Source: Candidatus Pullichristensenella avicola
GTDB lineage: Bacteria; Bacillota; Clostridia; Christensenellales; Aristaeellaceae
NCBI GenBank assembly: GCA_018711655.1
Contig: DVIA01000050.1
Location: forward strand, 1 to 49,634
Reading direction: 5' to 3'
DNA length: 49,634 nucleotides
Shown: one piece after another, positions 39,431-49,634 of the stretch
Layout: each line of letters begins with the position of its first letter
How positions within the stretch are numbered: the first letter of the stretch is position 1
The notes under the pieces: generated by a model
The model's input: only the letters and a program-made list of their open reading frames with translations
What the model was told of the DNA's origin: nothing
Database searches by the model: none
Made by a program: the position numbers and the translations under genes

Positions 39431-39682
39431 TCATTTCTTCTTGTTTCGGTGCCAATTCGGGTCATCCGGGTCGATCCGGCCGTCGAAGTGCGCCATTTGC
39501 CCGCAGTCGCCGCAGCGAAAGAACACGCCGTAATGCCGGTCGTGAACGATCTCTTCCGCGTCCACGCTGTCGCCGCCGCAAAAGGGGCAGGGGCCGGGTC
39601 TGCCTGTCTCAAACAGGGATGCGCAATTCTGTTGGAACCCCGTCAAACCGTTTTTCTTTGACGATGCACGCGCCAACGACAT
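39431..39682 (-). CDS. Small zinc-ribbon protein
   Basis: An 83-residue protein with two CxxC knuckles, CPFCGG (about 32-37) and CGDCG (about 57-61), spaced as in a Lar/restriction-alleviation-type zinc ribbon (GPCPFCGGDSVDAEE...GVFFRCGDCGQMAHF). It ends in a basic tail (HRNKKK). GAGGGAG precedes the ATG. It starts 23 nt after ruvA, so it is in the ruvC-ruvA transcript. The function is unknown; binding nucleic acid or a protein partner is likely. Confidence 0.75.
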   Translation of the reverse strand: MSLARASSKKNGLTGFQQNCASLFETGRPGPCPFCGGDSVDAEEIVHDRHYGVFFRCGDCGQMAHFDGRIDPDDPNWHRNKKK

Positions 39683-39705
39683 ACACTCCCTCTTTCGCGA
39701 TCCCC

Positions 39706-40296
39706 TTAACTCCCCAAACTCTTCAGCGCCAGGAAGATCATCTCATCCGCCTTCGCGGCCTTGCCCGCCACGGCGCTTACTGCCCGCGCCGCCTCCGAGG
39801 AGGCGTAGCCCAGCGCCATCAGCGCGGCGATGGCCTCGCTTTCGGCGCTGCCGGCGGGGACGGCGGCCGCGGCGCTCTGGCCGGTCAGTTCGGCGTTGTC
39901 CACCTTGTCGCGCAGTTCCAGCACCAGGCGCTGCGCCGTCTTTTTGCCAATGCCGGGCACGCGCGTCAGCGCCGCTGCGTCGCCCGCCACCAGGGCAATG
40001 GACAGCTCGCCCAACGGCATGGCCGAAAGGATGGCCAATGCCAGCCGCGGCCCTACGCCGCTGACCGAGCGCAGCCGCTCGAACATGCGCTTCTCCTCGC
40101 GGCTGTGAAAGCCAAACAGTTCCAAGGCGTCCTCGCGCACGCTCAGGGCGGCGTAAAGCTTCATCCGCCCGCCCGCCGGGGGCGCCAGGGAGAGCGTCTG
40201 CGCGCTCACCTGCAGAAGATAGCCCACGCCGTTTACGTCCAGCACGATGCTCTCCGCCGTCTTTTCGGCGACTACGCCGTCAAAATGTGCGTACAT
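39706..40296 (-). CDS. ruvA: Holliday junction branch migration protein RuvA
   Basis: A 196-residue protein that binds four-way junctions as a tetramer and loads the RuvB motor. The N-terminal OB domain (MYAHFDGVVAEKTAESIVLDVNGVGYLLQVS) is followed by helix-hairpin-helix motifs (LRSVSGVGPRLALAILSAM, LTRVPGIGKKTAQRLVLELRDKV) and a C-terminal RuvB-contact domain (AIAALMALGYASSEAARAV). GGAGGCAG precedes the ATG. ruvB, usually the next gene, is not here. Confidence 0.97.
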   Translation of the reverse strand: MYAHFDGVVAEKTAESIVLDVNGVGYLLQVSAQTLSLAPPAGGRMKLYAALSVREDALELFGFHSREEKRMFERLRSVSGVGPRLALAILSAMPLGELSIALVAGDAAALTRVPGIGKKTAQRLVLELRDKVDNAELTGQSAAAAVPAGSAESEAIAALMALGYASSEAARAVSAVAGKAAKADEMIFLALKSLGS

Positions 40297-40308
40297 GTCT
40301 GCCTCCGT

Positions 40309-40803
40309 TCACTGTATCTTGAACAGTTTTTTCATGTTCATGGAATTGGCGTGCGTCAGGGCTACGGCCAGGGCGTCGGCCGCGTCGTCCGGGCGCGCGA
40401 TCTCCTGCATGCCCAGAAGCGCCTTCACCATGCGCTGCATCTGCCCCTTGTCCGCGCCGCCATAGCCGGTGATGGCCTGCTTGATCTGCATGGGCGTATA
40501 CTCGTACACATTGTCCGTGCGCGCCGCCACCGCCGCCAGCGCCGCGCCGCGCGCCTGCGCTACGGCAATGCCCGTGGTGACGTTTTTGGAAAAGAACAGT
40601 TCCTCAAAGGCGATATCGTCGGGCGCGTAGATGTCCAGAAGCTGGTTGACCCCCTGAAAGATGGAGCGCAGGCGCTGCGGCGTGGGCGAACCCGCGCGCG
40701 TGTTGATGGTGCCGAACTGCACCACGCGCCGCTTTTGCCCCTCCGCTTCAATTACGCCGTAACCCATCGTGGCCAGGCCCGGGTCGATGCCAAGGATGAT
40801 CAT
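40309..40803 (-). CDS. ruvC: Crossover junction endodeoxyribonuclease RuvC
   Basis: A 164-residue RNase-H-fold resolvase that cuts Holliday junctions symmetrically. The catalytic Asp7 is in MIILGIDPGLATMGYGV, the next acidic residue in DIAFEELFFSKNV, and the final pair in ARPDDAADALAVAL. GQARGAALAA- and YTPMQIKQAITGYGGADKGQMQRMV-type segments are standard. GGAGGTAAACC precedes the ATG. It is 12 nt before ruvA. Confidence 0.97.
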   Translation of the reverse strand: MIILGIDPGLATMGYGVIEAEGQKRRVVQFGTINTRAGSPTPQRLRSIFQGVNQLLDIYAPDDIAFEELFFSKNVTTGIAVAQARGAALAAVAARTDNVYEYTPMQIKQAITGYGGADKGQMQRMVKALLGMQEIARPDDAADALAVALTHANSMNMKKLFKIQ

Positions 40804-40893
40804 GGTTTACCTCCTGCTGGGATAGAGGTATCATAGCGCATCCACGCGCCGCCTGTCAAGCGCCGCCATCGGCGCATGGGCGAATATTTATGC

Positions 40894-40914
40894 AACAAAA
40901 TCGCATATTTTGTT
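40894..40914. promoter_or_regulatory. Inverted repeat between ruvC and the amino-acid importer
   Basis: AACAAAAT-CGCAT-ATTTTGTT, an 8-bp perfect repeat in an AT-rich patch. It lies 19 bp upstream of the importer's -35, so it could be an operator site; it also lies in the ruvC promoter region. Confidence 0.45.
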
Positions 40915-40932
40915 AAATTGTAGGCCGACTCC

Positions 40933-40961
40933 TTGCATTTTTGCCGCGATGGATGTATAAT
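40933..40961 (+). promoter_or_regulatory. Promoter of the amino-acid importer operon
   Basis: TTGCAT (40933-40938), a 17-bp spacer and TATAAT (40956-40961). Confidence 0.8.
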
Positions 40962-41005
40962 TACCACATCAAGCGCGAGAGCGCACAAATTTGGAGGCTG
41001 AGAAC

Positions 41006-41776
41006 ATGAAAAAGCTGATGAGCGTTCTTCTGGTTCTTTCCATGCTTGTGATGGGCGCGGCCATGGCCGAGTCCGGGACGTTGACGATGGCGACCAACGC
41101 CGCCTTCCCGCCCTATGAGTTTTATGACGACGAGACCGGCGAAGTCACCGGCATCGACGTGGAGATCGCCCAGGCCATTTGCGACAAGCTCGGCTACGAA
41201 CTGGAAGTCGTGGACGCGGACTTTGACTCCCTCGTTCCCGGCGTGCAGTCCGGCAAGTACGATTTCAGCATGGCCGGCATGACCGTGACCGAGGACCGTC
41301 TGCAGTCCGTCAACTTCTCCGACACCTACGCCACGGGCGTTCAGGTGGTCATCGTGCCCGAGGATTCCGCCATCACCAGCGTTGACGACCTCTTTGCCGA
41401 GGGCGCGGACAACGCCGTGGGCGTGCAGCAGGGCACGACCGGCGATATCTACGCCACCGGCGACATCGAAGAAGCCGGCCTGGGCTCCGTCGAGCGCTTC
41501 AAGACCGGCACCGACGCGGTGCTGGCGCTGACCACCGGCAAGATCGACTGCGTCATCATCGACAACGAGCCGGCCAAGAACTTCGTGGCCGCCAACGAGG
41601 GCCTGAAGATCCTCGAGACCGAGTACATCGTCGAGGAGTACGCCGCCTGCTTCGCCAAGGAGAACACCGAACTGCTCGAGGCGTTCAACGGCGCGCTGGC
41701 CGAACTGACCGAGGACGGCACCATCCCGGCCATCATCGAAAAGTACATTCCCTCCGAGGAAGCCGCCGCGGAATAA
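41006..41776 (+). CDS. Polar amino-acid ABC transporter substrate-binding protein
   Basis: A 256-residue binding protein of family 3. A Sec signal (MKKLMSVLLVLSMLVMGAAMAES) without lipobox is followed by LTMATNAAFPPYEFYDDETGEVTGIDVEIAQAICDKLGYE, the classic start. DFSMAGMTVTEDRLQSVNFSDTYATGVQ and a GVQQGTTGDIYA motif line the ligand site. Glutamine, arginine, cystine or histidine are all possible ligands. GGAGG lies about 10 nt before the ATG at 41006. As in the sugar operon there is no lipid-anchor cysteine and a stem-loop follows. Confidence 0.93.
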   Translation: MKKLMSVLLVLSMLVMGAAMAESGTLTMATNAAFPPYEFYDDETGEVTGIDVEIAQAICDKLGYELEVVDADFDSLVPGVQSGKYDFSMAGMTVTEDRLQSVNFSDTYATGVQVVIVPEDSAITSVDDLFAEGADNAVGVQQGTTGDIYATGDIEEAGLGSVERFKTGTDAVLALTTGKIDCVIIDNEPAKNFVAANEGLKILETEYIVEEYAACFAKENTELLEAFNGALAELTEDGTIPAIIEKYIPSEEAAAE

Positions 41777-41795
41777 CGTCCTGACTTGGCAGATA

Positions 41796-41832
41796 CGCAG
41801 ACAGGGGAGCGCGCAAACGCTCCCTGTCTGCG
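41796..41832 (+). promoter_or_regulatory. Intercistronic stem-loop after the amino-acid-binding protein gene
   Basis: A 15-bp stem with one bulged G (arms starting CGCAGACAGGG and CGCTCCCTGTC, 6-nt loop) without a T-run. It parallels the hairpin after the sugar-binding protein and probably stabilises the upstream message. Confidence 0.65.
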
Positions 41833-41871
41833 CGCATACGACGACCGCAAGCGACATGAGGAGGGACTTCT

Positions 41872-42600
41872 TTGGCAGAGTGGTTTGCGCCGATCAAGGC
41901 CGAGTTTGAACTGAACTTCATCAAGGCCGACCGCTGGGAATATCTCGTCACCGGCCTTGGGAACACGCTGCTTCTGACGCTGGTGGCATTGATCGTCGGC
42001 GTCATCATCGGCGTCGTGGTGGCGGCGGTGCGCTCCACCTACGACAAGACCGCCGAAACGGCGCGGCCCAGCTTTGGCCGCCGCGTGTTCGGCTTTTTCA
42101 ACGGCCTGTGCAAGGTCTATCTGACCGTCGTGCGCGGCACGCCCGTGGTCGTGCAGGTGATGATCTTCTTCTACGTCATCTTCGCCGCCGCCAAGGACGG
42201 CACCATGGTGGCGGCGCTGGCCTTCGGCATCAACTCCGGCGCCTATGTGGCCGAGATCATCCGCGGCGGCATCATGTCCATCGACAACGGCCAGTTCGAG
42301 GCCGGCCGCAGTCTGGGCTTCAACTATTTGCAGACCATGCGCTACATCATCGTGCCGCAGACGATCAAAAACGTGCTGCCCTCGCTGATGAATGAGTTCA
42401 TCGCCCTTCTGAAGGAGACTTCGGTGGCGGGCTATGTGGCCGTGCAGGATCTGACCAAGGCGGGCGACATCATCCGCAGCCGCACCTATTCGGCGTTCAT
42501 GCCGCTGATCGCGGTGGCGCTGATCTACCTCGCGGTGGTCATGTTCTTCACCTGGCTGGTCGGCAAGCTGGAAAGGAGGCTGCGCGCAAGTGATCACTGA
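41872..42600 (+). CDS. Polar amino-acid ABC transporter permease
   Basis: A 242-residue HisM/GlnP-type permease. Signature parts are [121 protein letters not shown] (with the EAA loop). It probably acts as a homodimer since no second permease is present. It starts at TTG 41872 with AGGAGGG upstream; ends overlapping the ATPase gene by 11 bp. Confidence 0.94.
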   Translation: MAEWFAPIKAEFELNFIKADRWEYLVTGLGNTLLLTLVALIVGVIIGVVVAAVRSTYDKTAETARPSFGRRVFGFFNGLCKVYLTVVRGTPVVVQVMIFFYVIFAAAKDGTMVAALAFGINSGAYVAEIIRGGIMSIDNGQFEAGRSLGFNYLQTMRYIIVPQTIKNVLPSLMNEFIALLKETSVAGYVAVQDLTKAGDIIRSRTYSAFMPLIAVALIYLAVVMFFTWLVGKLERRLRASDH

Positions 42601-43333
42601 CGCCATCATCACCGTGGAGGGCCTGTACAAGGAGTTTGGCCACGGCAAGGTCCACGCCCTCAACGGCGTGGACGCGCAGGTGCGCAAGGGCGAGGTGCTG
42701 GTGGTCATCGGCCCCTCGGGAAGCGGCAAAAGCACCTTTTTGCGCTGTTTGAACCTGCTGGAATTGCCCACGAAGGGCAAGATCACCTTTGAAGGCGTGG
42801 ACATCACCGACAGCAGGGTGAACATCAACATCCACCGCCAGAAGATGGGCATGGTCTTTCAGCACTTCAACCTCTTCCCCAACATGACGGTTCTGAAAAA
42901 CCTCACCCTCGCGCCCCGCAAGCTCAAGGGCATGCCCCAGCAGGCGGCGGACGAAAAGGCCATGGCGCTGCTTGCGCGCGTGGGCCTCGCCGACCGCGCC
43001 GACGCCTATCCCAACCAGCTTTCCGGCGGCCAGAAGCAGCGCATCGCCATCGTGCGGGCGCTGGCCATGGACCCGGAGGTGATGCTCTTTGACGAGCCGA
43101 CCTCGGCGCTCGACCCGGAGATGGTCGGCGAAGTGCTGGAGGTCATGAAGGCGCTGGCCCGCGAGGGCATGACCATGGTGGTCGTCACTCATGAAATGGG
43201 CTTCGCCCGCGAAGTAGCCGACCGCGTGATGTTCATGGACGAGGGCAAGGTCATGGAGGAAAACACCCCCGAAAACCTCTTTGGCAACCCCCAGACGCAG
43301 CGCGCCAGGGAATTTTTGAGCAAGCTGCTGTAA
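42590..43333 (+). CDS. Polar amino-acid ABC transporter ATPase
   Basis: A 247-residue GlnQ/HisP-type ATPase. Walker A is GPSGSGKST (about 39-47), the Q-loop MVFQHFNLF, the signature LSGGQKQR, Walker [13 protein letters not shown] and the switch His in [10 protein letters not shown]. It starts at GTG 42590 inside the permease gene; ribosome-binding AGGAGG is in the permease end. It completes a three-gene importer. Confidence 0.96.
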   Translation: MITDAIITVEGLYKEFGHGKVHALNGVDAQVRKGEVLVVIGPSGSGKSTFLRCLNLLELPTKGKITFEGVDITDSRVNINIHRQKMGMVFQHFNLFPNMTVLKNLTLAPRKLKGMPQQAADEKAMALLARVGLADRADAYPNQLSGGQKQRIAIVRALAMDPEVMLFDEPTSALDPEMVGEVLEVMKALAREGMTMVVVTHEMGFAREVADRVMFMDEGKVMEENTPENLFGNPQTQRAREFLSKLL

Positions 43334-43339
43334 AAGAAA

Positions 43340-43365
43340 GGCCGTCGGGCAAGCGTCCGGCGGCC
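43340..43365. other. Hairpin after the amino-acid importer
   Basis: GGCCGTCGG/CCGGCGGCC (one G-U pair, 8-nt loop) 7 nt after the stop, without a T-run. The next gene could be partly co-transcribed. Confidence 0.5.
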
Positions 43366-43390
43366 CGCCATATAAGAAGCGAGGACAGCC

Positions 43391-43936
43391 ATGCAACAGG
43401 GCAGGATACTGATCGTCACAGGCTCCCCCGGAACGGGAAAGACCACCGCCGCGGCGCTGGCCGCTCAACAAACCAGTCTGGAAAAGTCCGTCCACATGCA
43501 CACGGACGATTTTTACCATTATCTCAGCAAGGGATATATCGCGCCGCACCTGCCGGCGTCGAACGAGCAAAACCGCGTCGTCATTGAAGCGTTTCTCGAA
43601 GCCGCGAAGCGCTTTGCCCGCGGCGGGTACGACGTGGTCGTAGACGGCATCGTCGGCCCGTGGTTTTTGCAGCCGTGGAAACAGGCGGCGCGGGAGGGCT
43701 ATGAGGTCCACTATATCGTCCTGCGCGCCAGCAGGGAAGAAACGCTCAAGCGCGCGACCGGGCGCGCCAAGCTGAACAGGGAAACGAATATCGAACTGGT
43801 GGAGACGATGTGGGAGCAGTTCGCCGACCTGGGGGACTGCGAGCGCTACGCGATCGACACGACCGAACTCACCATCCGCGAGGCCGTTTCCGCCATCCAG
43901 AAGAAGGTCGCGGAGAAAACGGCGCTGCTTTCGTGA
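43391..43936 (+). CDS. P-loop kinase-like protein (AAA_33/zeta-toxin-like fold)
   Basis: A 181-residue P-loop NTPase of the small-kinase type. Walker A is TGSPGTGKTTAA (about 10-21). MHTDDFYHYL resembles the substrate Asp region of zeta-toxin and chloramphenicol-phosphotransferase-like kinases, and GGYDVVVDGIVGPWFL is the Walker B-like strand. LRASREETLKRATGRAKLN provides lid arginines. It probably phosphorylates a small molecule, which cannot be identified; no antitoxin gene is beside it, so a toxin role is unlikely. GCGAGGACAGCC precedes the ATG. Confidence 0.82.
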   Translation: MQQGRILIVTGSPGTGKTTAAALAAQQTSLEKSVHMHTDDFYHYLSKGYIAPHLPASNEQNRVVIEAFLEAAKRFARGGYDVVVDGIVGPWFLQPWKQAAREGYEVHYIVLRASREETLKRATGRAKLNRETNIELVETMWEQFADLGDCERYAIDTTELTIREAVSAIQKKVAEKTALLS

Positions 43937-43942
43937 CCTCCG

Positions 43943-43984
43943 CGCGAGGGCGACAGGGGAAAGGGGGAGCGCCTCGCGGTTTTT
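43943..43984 (+). terminator. Terminator after the P-loop gene
   Basis: CGCGAGG/CCTCGCG across a purine-rich loop of 22 nt, followed by GTTTTT. Confidence 0.65.
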
Positions 43985-44128
43985 CGTAAAATGCGGAAGC
44001 AAGCCGCGCGGCGCCGCCCGGTATCTGCCGGAGGAGATGTCGTTTGACATGGCGGGGCACGGACGCGCGGAGCCTGCGCGCAGGGAAACGGCCTGTTTTT
44101 CTGCACATACGTCCGGAGGGGCGATGCT

Positions 44129-44316
44129 GTGGACGGAAATTACGAACATCCTGCGGTCGAATGCCCACCATGGGCGGGATCATTGAAAACGAGGTGTGTT
44201 TCGACATATGCCTCGTTGCGGAAGGAGCGTCGCCAAGGAGCGAACTCCCGTTGGGCTTTGACCTGACGCCGGAAAAGCAACAGCAGTGTATGCGCTGCAA
44301 AAACCACATGGACTGA
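44129..44316 (+). pseudogene. Small Cys-rich gene with an apparent -1 frameshift
   Basis: A GTG at 44129, 8 nt after a CCGGAGGGG site, opens a frame reading VDGNYEHPAVECPPWAGS, which soon looses sense. From about 44170 the neighbouring frame reads GGIIENEVCFDICLVAEGASPRSELPLGFDLTPEKQQQCMRCKNHMD and stop, a protein-like end with a CxxC. Adding one G in the TGGGCGGG run near 44173 would join them into an ordered protein of about 62 residues. So this is a broken gene, a sequencing error or a programmed frameshift. I do not know its function. It is 24 nt before the DUF3795 gene. Confidence 0.45.
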
Positions 44317-44340
44317 CCGCACAGGAAGGAGGCCCTGCCC

Positions 44341-44673
44341 ATGCGACCCAACATCGCTTGCTGCGGGCTGGATTGCGAACAGTGCGACGCCTACATCGCC
44401 ACGCTTGACGACGATCAGGCGCTGCGGGAAAAGACCGCCAAACTCTGGGCGGAACTGAACCATGCGCCCATCCTGCCGGAACATATCAACTGTCAGGGCT
44501 GCCGCGCGGACGGGGTCAAGACCGTGTTCTGCGAACAGATCTGCGCCGTTCGCCGCTGCGCCCTGCAAAGAGGCGTGGCCACCTGCGGCGACTGCCCGGA
44601 AATGGAAAGCTGCCCGACCGTGGGCGCCATCTTTGCAAACAACCCGCAGGCGCGGGAAACCCTGCGGGACTAG
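44341..44673 (+). CDS. DUF3795 cysteine-rich protein
   Basis: A 110-residue DUF3795 protein with ten or so cysteines. It starts IACCGLDCEQCDAYIATLDDDQALREKTAKLWAE, the family mark, continues INCQGCRADGVKTVFCEQICAVRRCALQRGVATCGDCPEMESC and ends in a short helix. The family probably binds zinc or an iron-sulfur cluster; function unknown. GGAAGGAGG precedes the ATG. A terminator follows at 44766. Confidence 0.9.
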   Translation: MRPNIACCGLDCEQCDAYIATLDDDQALREKTAKLWAELNHAPILPEHINCQGCRADGVKTVFCEQICAVRRCALQRGVATCGDCPEMESCPTVGAIFANNPQARETLRD

Positions 44674-44765
44674 GCGAAAAAACGGGAACCGCGCTGCCGC
44701 CCGCGCCCTTGCGCGCCTGGGCCGAATGGCTCCCGCTCCGTTCCCTGCTTTTTGTGGAAATACGC

Positions 44766-44796
44766 ATCGCCGCTCAAACCCGCGCGGCGATTTTTT
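44766..44796 (+). terminator. Terminator after DUF3795
   Basis: A perfect 8-bp stem (ATCGCCGC/GCGGCGAT, 10-nt loop) followed by TTTTT, about 95 nt after the stop. Confidence 0.8.
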
Positions 44797-44859
44797 GCAA
44801 GATCTGTGCGCAGAGGACAATTTTCTGCCCATGAGGATTCATTTCCGAAAAGCCGGCGG

Positions 44860-45418
44860 CCTGATCATTCGTCAGGCCGCCGGCTCTCGTGCGGTTGGCA
44901 TGGCGTTCTCTTCCATGGGCTACCCAGCCCGGCGAGAGCGACGATCATTCGTCAGGCCGCCGGCTCTCGTGCGGTTGGCGCGGGTTTTCTTTCCGTGCGG
45001 CTGTCCAGCCCGGCGGGAGCGACGAACGTTCGTCAGGCCTCCGGCTCTCGTGCGGTCGGCGCGGCGCTTTCTTTCCGTGCGGCAGCCCAGCCCGGCGAGA
45101 GCGACGAACGGTCAGGTCGCCGGTTTCCGTGCGGTCGGCGCGCGGGTTTTCTTTCCGTGCGGCAGCCCAGCCCGGCGGGAGCGACGAACGTTCGTCAGGC
45201 CGCCGGCTTCCAAGCGGTCGGCGCGGGTTTTCCTTCCGTGCGGCAGCCCTGTCTGGCGGGAGCGACGATCGTTCGTCGGGCCGCCGGCTTCCAAGCGATC
45301 GGCGCGGCGCTTTCTTTCCGCGCGGCAGCCCAGCCCGGCGGGAGCGACGAACGGCCGGGCCGCCGGTTCTCGTGCGGTCGGCGCGCGGGTTTTCTTTCCG
45401 TGCGCGTCCGCTACGCGG
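44860..45418. repeat. About seven tandem repeats of 71-82 bp
   Basis: The word CAGCCCGGCGGGAGCGACGA recurs at about 44936, 45007, 45089, 45169, 45250 (diverged) and 45332, period about 81 except the first at 71. Each unit also has GTCAGGCCGCCGGCT, GTGCGGTCGGCGCG and TTTTCTTTCCGTGCGGC; several contain the palindrome CGAACGTTCG at the junction. The block separates DUF3795 (+) from ligA (-), which converge. Frames open on both strands are repeat products without ribosome-binding sites. Confidence 0.88.
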
Positions 45419-45458
45419 CCCTTGCGCGTCTGCGCGACGCCCATTGATCCTCGCCTGG

Positions 45459-49634
<4,176 letters not shown>

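Noticed and set aside
43391-43936. Zeta-type toxin of a toxin-antitoxin pair
   Set aside because: The fold is similar, but no antitoxin-sized gene is next to it and a house-keeping small-molecule kinase is as likely.

Overview
The window is a GC-rich chromosomal segment of an endospore-forming, Gram-positive-type Clostridia-like bacterium (Bacillota). The evidence is a complete cotJA-cotJB-cotJC spore-coat operon, a CotF-type coat gene pair, the ylmE/sepF/ylmG/ylmH/divIVA division cluster, ylxM-ffh, and near-consensus sigma-A promoters. The high GC and gene set would suit a gut lineage such as Christensenellales or its relatives, but that placement is an inference. No rRNA, tRNA, transposase, integrase or cas gene was seen.

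Layout. 1-2622: repeats, a coat gene pair (-), trmO and hsp20 (+). 2623-4174: a long repeat block, first a degenerate CRISPR-like array and then 94-bp tandem repeats. 4175-6756: a HAD hydrolase and a zinc-ribbon/peptidoglycan-binding membrane protein (-). 7134-12263: a four-gene CUT2-type sugar importer. 12274-13492: rplJ-rplL with promoter and attenuator leader. 13875-15011: a DUF362 iron-sulfur protein. 15034-19318: ylxM-ffh-rpsP-khpA, a 750-bp repeat-bearing gap, then rimM-trmD. 20410-21788: an acetyltransferase, a DUF1292 protein and an alkyltransferase-like protein. 22507-30000 (-): hlyD-like, yggS, sepF, yggT, ylmH, divIVA, DUF5665, lspA and rluD-family genes, then mgtE from its own promoter. 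30011-32733 (+): lgt and two degV paralogues. 32780-33890: a second degenerate CRISPR-like array. 34301-38512 (+): cotJABC, deoC, nfnAB. 38847-40803: an acetyltransferase (+) and ruvC-ruvA-zinc protein (-). 41006-43333: a polar amino-acid importer. 43391-44673: a P-loop kinase-like protein, a frameshifted Cys-rich gene and DUF3795. 44860-45430: 80-bp repeats. 45459-49634: pcrA-ligA (-), with pcrA cut by the window edge.

The genes are mostly housekeeping: translation, protein targeting, lipoprotein processing (lgt and lspA both present), division, DNA repair and two nutrient importers. The unusual part is what lies between them. Many intergenic gaps, especially where genes converge, hold degenerate repeats. 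Three blocks (2725-3663, 21915-22410, 32780-33890) have units about 61 bp apart, with a core like CCCCGCGCGCGGGGATG and a different roughly 33-bp sequence in each interval. This is the geometry of type I-E CRISPR arrays, but the repeats drift along each block. I regard these as decayed or diversified CRISPR arrays, or an undescribed CRISPR-like repeat family, and they are the main lead in the window.
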